DNA of 64,000 bases, from the NCBI GenBank assembly GCA_034440635.1, contig JAOTON010002064.1, positions 62,001-126,000 of the forward strand, given 5' to 3'. Numbering within the stretch: the stretch's first letter is position 1; every line of letters begins with the position of its first letter. Source of the stretch: Lepas anatifera. Taxonomy: Eukaryota; Arthropoda; Thecostraca; Lepadidae. Under the pieces are notes generated by a model. The model was not told the DNA's origin. It saw only the letters and a list, made by a program, of their open reading frames with translations, and did no database searches. The translations under genes and the position numbers were made by a program. Positions 32,674 to 42,584 of this stretch are shown here, piece after piece.

Positions 32674-32814
32674 CACTAGCACGTCTAAATTTTATTAACG
32701 CCCCCCTCCAAATGGGGGTTTGATCCCCCGAAGACATTATAATGGCCAGCACAAGAAAATCTCCACCGCCCCCCTCCACTGAGTTTTCCTTAAAAAATGT
32801 TCTGCTGTCCTTTC

Positions 32815-34110
32815 CAGGGGGGCGCCTTTCCTATCCATGGGTGCTTATTCTTTCCAGAGGCTGGAGCGCCTTTGCTCTCGGGGGGCGCCTTTTGCTATCC
32901 AGGGATGCCTGTGCTAACCAGGGGGTGCATATGATATCAAGGGGCACCGTTGATCTTCTTCGGAGGCGTCTCTGCTGTCCAGGAGGCGCCTGCGCTATCC
33001 AGGGGCACCTATGCTCTCCAGAGACCCGGATCCTTTACTCAGGGGGTGGGGGCCGCCTTTTGCTGTCCAGGGGTGCCTGTGCTAACCAGGGGCGCATATG
33101 CTATCCCGGGGTGCCGTTGCTCTTCTTTAGGAGCGTCTCTGCCGTCCAGGGGTGCCTATGCTATCCAGAGGGTGTGTTCTGTCCATGGGGCGCTTTTGGT
33201 ATCAAAGGGCGTATTTGCTGTTTTGGGGGCGCCTATCCTATCCAGAGGGCGCCCCTGCTGTCCAGGGAGCGCGATTGCTATTAAAGGGAGCTTATGATAT
33301 CCAGAGGGGTGCCTTTGCTCTATGGGGGAGGGGGCGCCTCTTAGTGTACAGGAGTGCCTGTGCTAACCAGAGGGCGCCTATGCTATTCAGGGGCGTCGTT
33401 ACTCCTCAATTGGGGGTGCCTTTTTCTGTCCAGGGGTGCCTCTGCTGTCTAGAGGTCGCCTTTGCTATCCAGAGGGGCACTCTTACTCAAGGGGGTGGGC
33501 ACCTTTTTCTGTCCAGGGTGCAGCTTTGATGTCAGGGGGCGCCATTCATATTTGAAAGTGTATTTTACTTTACACAGAGGGTACTACCCCTTCAGACAGG
33601 CGATGTGTCTGATTTTCTCTTGACCGGCCGGGGGCGCCGGCAAAATCCGGGGGTGCCACCCAAATCCGTGATGGCCTCCCCTTACGAGGTCAAAATCAGG
33701 TGTTCAAAAATATACTATTGTACACCATCATTTTTTTCAAGGTGTGCAACTGCACACCCTGTCCTGCGGAATCCGCCGTCCCTGCCGCCGTCGTTCTCGG
33801 GAGGGGGGGGGGTTCTCTCTTATCTCTCCAGGGGGCGCCTTTCTTATCAAAGGGCGCCTATGTTGTCCAGGGGGCGCCTTTTCTCTGCGGGGGGCGCCTT
33901 TTGCTTTCAAGGGGTGCCTGTGCTAACCAGGGGGCGCATGTGATATCTAGGGGCGCCGTTTCTCTTCTTCGGAGGCGCCTCAGCTGTCCAGGAGGCGCCT
34001 ACGCTTTTCAAGGGCGCCTATGCTATCCAGAGGGGCGCCTGTACTCAAGGGGGGCGCCTTTTGCTTTCCAGGGCGCAGTTTTGATGTCAAGGTGCGTCAT
34101 TCATGTATGA
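32815..34110. repeat. GGGGCGCC minisatellite block
   Basis: Dozens of diverged ~22-30-bp units of the type GGGGGCGCCTTTTGCTATCC then AGGGG, with variants such as AGGGGTGCCTGTGCTAACCA. A second run follows at 33820-34080. Between them (33600-33790) and after them (34155-34330) are two copies of a tail containing GACCGGCCGGGGGCGCCGGC and GGAATCCGCCGTCCCTGCC. Long open frames here (180, 125, 136 codons) come from the repeat and are not genes. It is probably the expanded interior of a hAT-like non-autonomous element related to 22.5-23.65 kb. Confidence 0.75.
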
Positions 34111-34154
34111 AAATGTCTTTTTCACAGAGGATCCTACCTCTTCAGGTAGGCGGT

Positions 34155-34560
34155 AATTAGGCTTGATTTTCTCTGACCGGCCGGGGGCGCCGGCTGAGGC
34201 CTGGGGGGGCGCCTCCTGGACAAAGCCAAAACAAGTGGTGCAAAAGATACTTTTGCACCACTTGAAAAAATCGAGTGGTGCAACTGCACCACTTGCACCC
34301 TGGAATCCGCCGTCCCTGCCTTCAGCTTGTTTGGGGCCCGTTGTGCGTATCTGGGCCCCATGAGTTCGTCAAGACACCCAGCTAGTCTGGCCATCTTATT
34401 TTGTATGGGCCTCCTGAGCTGCTTTGGGGCCCCCTCAGCGTGTCTAGGCCCCATGAGTTGAAGGTTGGCCCCCTGAGCTAGTTTTGGCCCCCTGAGCTAG
34501 TTTTGGCCCCCTGAGCTTATTTAGGACCCGTTTAAATGGGTAGGCACCCCACGCTGCCTA
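34155..34560. repeat. Tail copy of the GGGGCGCC element plus GGCCCCCTGAG repeats
   Basis: A second copy of the tail at 33600-33790. It has an internal hairpin around AAGTGGTGCAAAAGATACTT / TTGCACCACTT and ends at GGAATCCGCCGTCCCTGCC. Three near-identical copies of TTTTGGCCCCCTGAGCTAG follow at about 34460-34520, like the interior of the block at 23.0-23.5 kb. Confidence 0.55.
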
Positions 34561-35461
34561 TACAGCTCATTAGGGATGTCGCCACAGATTCATTGTTGCC
34601 AAAACACTCACAGGTAGCCACAACGAAAAATTAGGTACAAATATTTATGCTGCAAAAAGTGCAGGCCAGGATAAGTGCAAGACAGGCCGCGCTGATGGAA
34701 TGAAAGCAAAAGCAAAAATTAAAGTCTAACAAGTCCCGAGAAGTTATGGCCACATCCCCACCTGCGCTTCACAAATTCGAGGCACACCCCTGCTCGCCCA
34801 CCGCCTCCTCCTTCAAACGTCCATGCAATTCATCTGTATCCCTGAAACAACCCTTCCCGTAACTATTGTGAGGGGATTACTTAGTAAGTCCATAACTAAT
34901 ACGTTTAGGCTTTTCAGATTGAACAGTTGCAGATTGAACAGACTTTAGCCCTGACTTAAGTCTGCTGGTACCTAGTCTAGAATTTGCCCGTTTCGTCGCA
35001 TTGTGTTGGCTTCTTTGTTCCAAACGGGTCACCTTTACACCTGGACGGTTGATGTTTCGTTTGCGTTTTTTTGTCGCCATGAATTTCGTACTGCATTGGC
35101 CATAGTTTGGTGCAATAAATTGCAATTTAAGTTTATAATTAAATTTTAAATTCGTTGAAGGTTGTTCCCACGGCCATGATCGGTGGCAGGCACAGTCTTC
35201 GAAACGTGACACACTGATACAACTTAACCCACCATGTGATACAACTCACCCAACCGGTGGGGTAAGTTGTATCAAGTGAAAAGGTCCATTCGCCGGGCAG
35301 TAGGAGACAAACCAGTAAAGATAAAGAAACAAATCTATCGGCAAAAGGAAGCCAACGGATGCAGCTACGAGATGGTATTGAAATCACGAGGCCATCCCAA
35401 GTAGTTACGAAATTAATGAACCTGGAGTAAAAACTGATACAACCCACCCCACCCTCCCCTA
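34561..35461. repeat. Dispersed repeat, second copy (TAGGGGAG family)
   Basis: 34561-34737 matches 22292-22475. The right end at 35435-35461 is the inverted TAGGGGAGGGTGGGGTGGGT terminus. Near 35220-35275 the phrases GATACAACTCACC and GGTAAGTTGTATCA form an internal inverted pair. An open frame of 111 codons on the minus strand (34877-35212) is basic (MATKKRKRNINRPGVKVTRL) but shows no domain I can name. Confidence 0.6.
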
Positions 35462-35489
35462 TAATCGCCACTAAAAAGTCACTGCCCAA

Positions 35490-35719
35490 TCTGGGGGGGC
35501 ATTTTCCTGGGGTGCCATCCGGACCATGGGAGTCCCACTTACGGCCGGAAAATCCGATGAGGTGGGCTTCAAATCCTATCGGTGGCCGCCGATTTTGCAT
35601 CCTGAGGGTGGGGGAAGGGTGGGAAGCGATGATATTCAGAGAGGCGCCATCGGCTTTTCAAGGGGTGCCGAGGGTCGACGGTTCGGGACACTTGCCCTTG
35701 CTCCTGGATCCGCCTATGC
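35490..35719. mobile_element. hAT-like MITE copy 4 (reverse orientation, worn)
   Basis: The CATAGGCGGATCCAGG family appears in reverse order here: GGGGTGCCATCCGGACCATG, then CCGGAAAATCCGATGAGGTG, then the terminal CCTGGATCCGCCTATG at 35704-35719. The left terminus is not recognisable, so the boundary and target duplication are uncertain. Confidence 0.6.
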
Positions 35720-35783
35720 CTCAAACGCTCCTTCGATATAGGCTCCTATGCAGGATAGAGAAAAAAACGCAAACACGGGCATA

Positions 35784-36385
35784 CCGAGTTCTACAAAATA
35801 CATTTCGGTTGTTCTGATATCGATGACCTAAGGTCAGGTACGAGCCATGACCTCTCCATTGGAATTGCATGGGAAAATAATTTAAAGTAAATAACTTAGG
35901 TATAATGGATGGTGGTAGAGCATTTATTTTAACGAAATTATTATAGGTTTGCCTCACACTTGCAGTTTTAATTATATGCATTTTGACATAATTTGACTTT
36001 GACCTGACCTCAGGTCAGGTCAACTCCTATATTTGCCCCGTTTTGACCTGGCACGGTCTTTTTATACATCATTTGATTTTGCTTGTTGCGAAGATTCCAA
36101 TGATCTAGATTGTTTTTCTCTATCTTTTACTAGTTTGGACGTAATGACTGAAAAACCTTCATCCACATGCTATCCTTATGATGGCATGCCTCGACCCCCA
36201 GTGACCTAAAATGTAACCCGACGAAAAATGATACAAATTTGTTTTATAGAAAGTTAGATCCGCTATTCAACATAGGTCACCGATTTTCGCTATCTAGCGT
36301 GGTTGAGATCTTAGGGGAGTGAGTATCCGCCCCCCCCCACCGTCAAAGTGAAGGCGGCTCAGACCCTCGTCAATGCGCGTGTTAA
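35784..36385. mobile_element. TTAA element, family 3, left-truncated copy
   Basis: This matches the family-3 elements from the CGAGTTCTA... segment onward (GATATCGATGACCTAAGGTC, TGACCTGACCTCAGGTCAGG) to its right terminus CGTCAATGCGCGTGTTAA. The left third, including the left inverted repeat, is missing. Its terminal TTAA at 36382-36385 is also the first TTAA of the next element. Confidence 0.75.
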
Positions 36386-37240
36386 CACGCGCATTGACGG
36401 GGGCGGGTACCCGCCCCCCCTCGGGTTTTTCGAAGACAGCAGAAAAACGGCGGTGCGCAACGCCGCCGTACTTGGTATACCTTTCCCTCATCATTTTTGC
36501 AGCTTCTGTGAAAATTTTAAGGATAGGTCATCTCAGGTCAGGTCACCAGTACAGGTCAAGTGACCCGACCTCAAAAAAAGTTTAAGATAGCATAAGTCGG
36601 AGCAGGGTTAACTTATCCAATTGAAACTCATATCACATAATGGGCCCACCGAGTTCTCTAACATATGTTCCGGTATTTTTGATATCGATGACCTAAGGTC
36701 AGGTACGAAGCATGACCTCTCCATTGGTAATACATGGGAAATATGGTTTTTACTGAATAACTCAGTAACAGATGGTGATAGAGCGTTTATTTTAGCTTCA
36801 TTAGACTCGCCTTGGCTTTGCACTTCTAATGATATGCATTTTATATAATTTGACCCTGACCTGACCTCAGATCAGGTCAAATCTTTGATTTGACCTAGCA
36901 AGGTCAAATCATATATCATTCGATTCGGCTTTCTGCGAGGATTCATAGAGTTCAAGTCGTTTTGCTCTATCTTTACTTGTTCAGATGTAATGGCCGAAAA
37001 ACTTAATTTACATGTTATCCCTATGACGGCATGTGACGGCATGTTTTTGACCTCTGATGACCTTAAATGTGACCTGACAAAAAATGGTTCAAATATTTTC
37101 GATGGAGAAGCGGATGGGCTACCCAACGCCGTTTACCGTTTTTTGCTACCTACCGTGGTTCTCGAGATCTTAGGGGGGCGGGTCACCCGCCCCCTCGTCA
37201 ATGCGAAGGTGGCTCAGACCCCCGTCAATGCGCGTGTTAA
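36382..37240. mobile_element. TTAA element, family 3 (copy 2)
   Basis: An 859-bp full copy with termini TTAACACGCGCATTGACGGG and CCCGTCAATGCGCGTGTTAA. It is very similar to 31822-32673, including the open frame MKLISHNGPTEFSNICSGIF. Both copies keep the inner GC stem and the AGGTCA-rich interior. It abuts the truncated copy to its left through a shared TTAA. Confidence 0.83.
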
Positions 37241-37608
37241 AACATAAAATGACTTGACCTAAGGTCAGGTCAAGGTCTCCTTTGACCTAGTCAATATGAA
37301 TATTAGTCAACTCGCAATAATAATACAAAGACAAACGTAATAATATCAAAATAAAACCACCATTTCCTGCCGATCCACCTTTATTGACCGAAGTCTGGAC
37401 AAAGTCCCAGATTACCCCATAAAGGTCACAGGTCCAAACTTCCAACATGACCCTGGAGAGGGGCCTAAGATGCTACGATTTGGACAATAGGAAAATATGC
37501 AGTTAGAGTGGAAAGGTCTACGTCCATACCTTCTTGACCCTATGTTATCGATATGAAAAAATCCGGAATATATTTTTCAGCAGCGGACACTACCCACATT
37601 ACACCGCC
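37241..37608. other. Unannotated stretch between TTAA elements
   Basis: The first ~60 bases still contain GACCTAAGGTCAGGTCAAGG-type sequence. The rest is unremarkable AT-rich DNA. Confidence 0.35.
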
Positions 37609-37981
37609 TTAACACGCGCATTGATGGGGGGAGGCGGGTACACGCCTCCCTCGGGATTTCGAATATACCTAAAACAAAAACGGTGATGCGTAGCGCCGCC
37701 GTACTTGGCAGGCATTTTTTAAAACGTTTGTGACAACTTTGGGCACAGGTCATTTCAGGTCAGGTCAGGTTACCATTGCAGATTGCTGACCTTACCTCTA
37801 AAAATGTTTAAAGTAGTATAAGTAAGAACAGAGTTAGCCTTGGGTCTGAAATTCATATCACAGAATGGGCCTACTGGGTGCTACAAAATAGTGTTAGGGA
37901 TTTTTTATATGGATGACCTAAGGTCAGGTACCTATGAGCCATGGCCTCTCTATCGGAAATACATGAAAAAGTGGCTTTAAA
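37609..37981. mobile_element. TTAA element, family 3 relative, left part (host of nested insertions)
   Basis: It starts TTAACACGCGCATTGATGGG and runs through the AGGTCA-rich left half to AGTGGCTTTAAATTAA. Its interior resumes at 40249 (AATAATGAATGGCGCTACAG, compare AACTCAGTAACGGATGGTGA in the intact copies) after two nested elements, and continues to about 40440, where the match ends without a right terminus. Confidence 0.7.
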
Positions 37982-38998
37982 TTAACACGCGCCCCGATGG
38001 GGGGCTAAATTCGCCCCCTCCTGGTTTTCCCCAGCTAGCTCAAAAACAAAGAAACGCAGAACAGCGAAACTTACAGTACCTTATTTCTGATCAATTTTAC
38101 ACATCTGACCAAATTTTTGAGCTAAGGTCATGTCAGGTCAAGGAGCTATTCAAGGTCAAGTGACCCTACCTCAAAACCTAAGATCACGAGTTTGAAGCGG
38201 CGCCCAGGGAACATCAGTGAACCGATCAGTTTGAAACTGTCACATTATGATAAGGTCGTTAGGGTCTACAAATATGCTATCTCGGAATTTTGATATTGTT
38301 GACCTAAGGTGGTGTCAATTTTTTGGTCACCCCATTAAAAGTCTATTGTGAAAAATATAATAGGCTCGTTTTCAGTAAATATTGGATAGATAAAGCTGAA
38401 AATCCTCAAACCGTCTATTCTTACCACTATCTTGACCATGAAGTTGAGTTTTTTTAGCATCTGACCTCTCAAAGGTCATGCCAGGTCACGGAAGCATAGA
38501 GTAATTGTTTTGCCAATAACTTCTCACTGAATTAAGATACAGCTCCCATTTTGCTTGCATTGTGCTTATATTGTCACGGGGAGTCCATTGTATGCAACAT
38601 GACCATATCAGGTCACTCTGTGACCCTGAACTAGCTCGAGGTCAGGTTATTTTCACTATTTGACCTAGCAAGGTCATCTTATACATCATTCGATTTGCTG
38701 CGATGAGAGGAATCCAATGATGTATAACGATTTATTCTAGCTCCCCCGAGGGCAGATCTAGAGAGAGAAACGTACACTGCTCTGTTGTAAGCCTATGGAA
38801 CCTTCTTTGACCTATGCTGACCTCAATATTGACCTGCCATAAAATTTCACCGTATAAAATATCTTCGTCTTGTCAAGAGTTTTTGAACGCCCTCTGTAAT
38901 TTTCCTTTAGCTTTTGTGGGGAATGAGATACGGAGGGGGACGAAAAACGCCCCCAGCGGGGCGCGTCATGCCAGGAACCCCAGCGGGGCGCGTGTTAA
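37982..38998. mobile_element. TTAA element, family 4, nested
   Basis: A 1.02-kb element. It starts TTAACACGCGCCCCGATGGG and ends CCAGCGGGGCGCGTGTTAA. A second GGGGCGCGTCATGCC near the right end repeats part of the terminus. The interior is AGGTCA-rich, with the same order of blocks as families 1-3 but diverged. It occupies a TTAA inside the element beginning at 37609. No coding capacity. Confidence 0.8.
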
Positions 38999-39002
38999 TA
39001 AC

Positions 39003-40248
39003 TTAACCCTATTTCCGTCAGGCTCCCGGCTACCCCCTATTTCCGGCAGGGGGCAATATCGGCCCCCCTAAGATCTCGTAATCTAACCGGCCGATTTTGA
39101 AAATTCAAAGTGCTATAGATTCCCTGACGCTAAACTTTATTTTGAAAAAAAGAAAATTTCAAAATTTTGATTTTTAAGGAGAAAGTCGTGCAAAATATAC
39201 AATTTTTGTGTATTTTTAGATTTCCCATAACCCTTGTCTCTGTTGTACGATTTTCACAAAACTAGTTCAGATTTACAAATAATTGACCCAAAATTGTCAT
39301 ATACTCGAGTTACGCAAAAATTCGAAATTCAATGGCAGTTCCAGGACCAGGACTATGAGGGGAAATATATACAACCTAAAAAGTTTTTGTTACGCGGATT
39401 AGAAGCCGTGATATACTGCTTGGCATCTTTGACACATAAATAAATGAAAAAAAGTGAAAAACTCATCAGGGGCGGATGCAGTAAGGTAAAACAGTGGGGT
39501 AAAATACATCCCAACAATATGCGAGTGGTATGCATGAGTATATTAGTCCCTCGACTAGTTGAAATTTATTTCTGATAATTTTTACCCTCCCATGGCAGCT
39601 CTGGGAAAGGAGGTGACATAGGCGGATCAAGGACTCTCGTCGTGGGGGGCGGGTGGGGGTGATTGGAAACACATTTTTAATATACAACGATATTGAGTCG
39701 CGGCGGTGATACTGGCTGGGAATATGCATTTTGAAAATGTGTAGTGACTGGACACGCCTCTGGTAATCTAGAATTTGGTTATAACTATTTTGAATTTTCT
39801 TATACCCAATTGTATTCGCCCTGGCACGGCTGTAAGCAGTCTTCTCACTTACTAACGTTTAGTCCTTCTTGATAACATTCCCCCATTTTGAACTGCTGTA
39901 ACCGCCCCTGATGAATACAAATAGTGACAATTGTGAATGCACTATCATCTCACATAAAAAATGATATAATAAAACCATATAACTGGTATCAGGATCAGCA
40001 GAGACGGCTTCCTTTTACAAAGAACCCATCGCATACGATAATACTTGGTTTGTGGATAGAACCTCCCCAAAACCCCAGCCATAGCTCCGCCCCTGGTAAA
40101 TATATAATATTGACAATTTCAGAAAACCTGCCTGTACTAGTTTTAGGAAAAGTCAGGAAGTTTCAAAGTTCTATCGCAAGCCGTTTCGGAGATATTCTTG
40201 AAAAACCTTAGGGGGCAATATTAGCCCCCCTGCCGGAAATAGGGTTAA
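39003..40248. mobile_element. TTAA element, family 5 (copy 2), nested
   Basis: A 1.25-kb element with TTAACCCTATTTCCGTCAGG at the left and CCGGAAATAGGGTTAA at the right. It is the reverse orientation of the copy at 28905-30156, with only scattered differences. It lies four bases after the family-4 element, within the same interrupted family-3 element. Confidence 0.85.
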
Positions 40249-40440
40249 TAATGAATGGCGCTACAGCGTTTATTTTAACAGCATTGTATTTGTCTTATCC
40301 TTGTGGTTGTAATGATATGCATTGTGGCCTAATTTGACCTCGTCTTGACCCCACGTCAGGTCAGATGCTAGATTTGACCTAGTAAGGTAATGCTCATTCG
40401 ATTCGGCTTTCTGCGAGAATTCCCATTGTTCAATGTCGGC
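40249..40440. mobile_element. Right-hand continuation of the interrupted family-3 element
   Basis: It resumes the family-3 interior (TAATGATATGCATT, TTGACCTAGTAAGGTAATGC, TCATTCGATTCGGCTTTCTG) and stops after CCCATTGTTCAATG. The right inverted terminus is absent. Confidence 0.65.
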
Positions 40441-40998
40441 GACAGCACATTACACCCACAAAAGTGTAGCATTGGCATAAATATACGAACGGATCTTGAA
40501 GCGCGTTTCATATTGTATTACATTTCTACTGAATTGTATGCACATAGCTTGGTATAAATAACGACCCAACTTATTCCGAATACCTAACTCAGCGACTCGG
40601 TAAACAAGTTTTATTGTCGGATGATGATCTGTTTACTAAGAAGATTGAACGGACGTCGGTCAGCTTAGCACTAAAGAACCGACTGTGCTCGGCATCATAC
40701 AGCTCTGAACATACAGCTCTGAAAAACCGTTGGAACATGCAAACCGAACACCCATTCTACGTGTATTTTCTGTTAGGTCAATCGGATGCACCAGATAAGC
40801 TTCCCTATGTCAGGAATACGAGAAACAGGGACAAAGAAAGCATAATAGGTACTTCAAGTGGACTCAAAACAAGACCTTACATAAATGCGACAATGCATGC
40901 CGTCAACAATCCTCGGTTAAAACCGCACAAAATGACACGATCCAGCCACTCAACGTTTCAGTTCGAACATGCTTACAAATGGCGACGTCACTACACTC
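40441..40998. other. 3' flank of the aminopeptidase gene
   Basis: This lies downstream of the XPNPEP2-like stop codon on the minus strand. TTTATT at 40610-40615 gives AATAAA on that strand and is a possible polyadenylation signal. A plus-strand open frame (40614-41225) runs through this and into the hAT copy; no motif is recognisable. Confidence 0.3.
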
Positions 40999-41339
40999 AT
41001 TGGCAGACGCAGGGGGGGGCATTCCCGCCATGGACCCCCAAAGCGCTGGAGGGGGCAGACTATCTTTTGCCTCCCCTCCCCAAAACGCCGGAGAAATTTT
41101 TGAAAAAAGGTGTTAACACTAGGTCTGCAGAGCAAAACTATATTCGCTCCCACCCCCCCTCCCCTCCCCCGGAGAGCGATCATGTACTTGGAGAGGTAGC
41201 TTGTACTAGATCTATCGAGCACTGAAAAAAGGTGTTTACACTTCGTCTGTAGAGCAAAAAAATCTTCGCTCCACCCCCCCCGGAGGAGAGGTAGACATGG
41301 GTTTGCCCCCCCAAAACTCGGGTCTGCGTCCGCCCCTGA
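40999..41339. mobile_element. hAT-like MITE (third family) beside the aminopeptidase 3' end
   Basis: A 341-bp element flanked by a perfect 8-bp duplication CTACACTC (40991-40998 and 41340-41347). The right end is CTGCGTCCGCCCCTGA; the left end ATTGGCAGACGCAGGGG is its partly decayed inverse. It contains a local duplication (GAAAAAAGGTGTTAACACTA and GAAAAAAGGTGTTTACACTT). It lies about 105 bp downstream of the XPNPEP2-like stop codon, probably inside the 3' UTR. Confidence 0.8.
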
Positions 41340-41444
41340 CTACACTCGACACCGGCTAACTGACGTTCGCAGTGCCACTGAGTGACGGTGACGTTACACT
41401 GAGTGACGGTGACGTGAGGTTGGAATGATGTGAGCGATGGCGGA

Positions 41445-41549
41445 TCACGTCAGTCTGACGGCGATGCTGATGGTGGCGGTCAGGAGGACGATCCAGGAGA
41501 CCGACCACACGGCCGTAATGTCCGGAGCGGCGCCCGGTGCTGGACACGA
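41445..41549 (-). CDS. XPNPEP2: Xaa-Pro aminopeptidase 2-like, last exon (GPI-type tail)
   Basis: A 34-codon terminal exon. After an excellent acceptor (CTCTTCCCTCCTCTGCAG ending at 41550) it reads SCPAPGAAPDITAVW and then SVSWIVLLTATISIAVRLT before a TGA at 41447-41445. Small residues, a short polar spacer and a hydrophobic C-terminus form a typical GPI-attachment signal, as in membrane-bound aminopeptidase P (XPNPEP2) and unlike the cytosolic XPNPEP1. It enters in phase 0, matching the donor at 60573. The link to the exons at 60.6-61.4 kb across a ~19-kb intron is an inference from phase, strand, splice quality and domain logic; it needs transcript support. Confidence 0.65.
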   Translation of the reverse strand, partial: SCPAPGAAPDITAVWSVSWIVLLTATISIAVRLT

Positions 41550-42194
41550 CTGCAGAGGAGGGAAGAGCTGGAGTGATTGCGGCACGAGGATACGGTCAAA
41601 TTAGTGCTTAAATTAAACATAAATGAAATTTAAGTAAACCAAATTTAAGCTTCAGATATACTCACTATTGCTTAATTGCAATTGCAATTGCAACCCAATT
41701 GTAGTTTTGGGATAAGTTCGCTCTTCTAAATGGGGGGTCAATGACCTTTAAAATTACCTTATGTTCTCGACCCTGTGAGGTGGCCTTGACATACCATACT
41801 GGTTCAATGGCATTATGACGTAATCACCTGTTGCACTCGAACCGCTGCGACAGCACAATTGCTGCCAACACGGGTCCGATCTTGAAAGTCTATATGTCCA
41901 AAAAGTAGTTAAACTTGCAAAATTAGTTCGCCAATCTACGCGCTCATCAATATTCTCAACTTTCAGCTTGCAACAGGTTCCCTCTCTGTACGGTTATTCG
42001 GCCGCCCCGGAAACGTAGACAGGGTGGGCTCCTGAGGCTCCTCCAGTGTCTGCTAAGTATCTATTAATTATGGCTAAGTATCGGCATTATTACAATTATG
42101 CTAAGTTATCTAAATTATGCTAAGTATCGGCATTAATGGCAGCCTAGCAATTGCTGAATGGTCACTTACTAAGGGAAATTCAATTAACATTCAG
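41550..42194. other. Start of the large intron, no recognised feature
   Basis: AT-rich sequence. A short local repetition (GGCTAAGTATCGGCATTA, twice near 42070 and 42120) is the only structure. Confidence 0.4.
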
Positions 42195-42445
42195 AATTAT
42201 GACATGAATATGATTGTTCATTAGGGTGTCCCGCTTTGCAAAAAAGTTTATGTAGACTCGCGGGGACTTCTGAATCCCGTTCCTTATTCTATGAGCGTTA
42301 TTTCTAACAATTTTTAGAATTCTTGACCGGTAAACTCTCTTCGCCCCGAGCGCTTGAAGTTTAAGCCTAAGTTTAGTGTTACTGGTATTGCCACGTTGAA
42401 GTCTTCTGAATGGGATTCCATGATATTTGTGGCATGTGTGGGTAT
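42195..42445 (-). repeat. Dispersed repeat, inverted partner of 60285-60515
   Basis: Reverse complement of a block at the other end of the large intron. Shared phrases include TAGGGTGTCCCGCTTT, CGGGGACTTCTGAATCCCGT, TTGACCGGTAAACTCTCTTC and GCCCCGAGCGCTTGAAGTTT. The two copies differ by scattered substitutions. No coding motif or terminal structure identifies its class. Confidence 0.75.
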
Positions 42446-42584
42446 TTTTGCACAGATTCGGGCATTTTTTAAATGCTAGCATGTGTCTTTTCTTCTTCAA
42501 ATATAGTGACCATAACTTAATATCTTACGGAACTTTATTAATCCATCAGTTTTGAGATCATTGCCTTTACCCACCATGTGTTAT

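Noticed and set aside
32742..33529. Frames of 115-180 codons rich in Gly-Ala-Cys-Tyr repeats
   Set aside because: They are created by the GGGGCGCC minisatellite and open in several frames at once.
34877..35212. Basic 111-codon frame as a possible transposase
   Set aside because: There is no DDE/DDD or DNA-binding motif, and it is not preserved in the other copy at 22 kb.
40614..41225. A 203-codon plus-strand open frame
   Set aside because: It runs into a hAT-like element with a defined boundary at 40999, is antisense to the aminopeptidase 3' end and has no recognisable domain.
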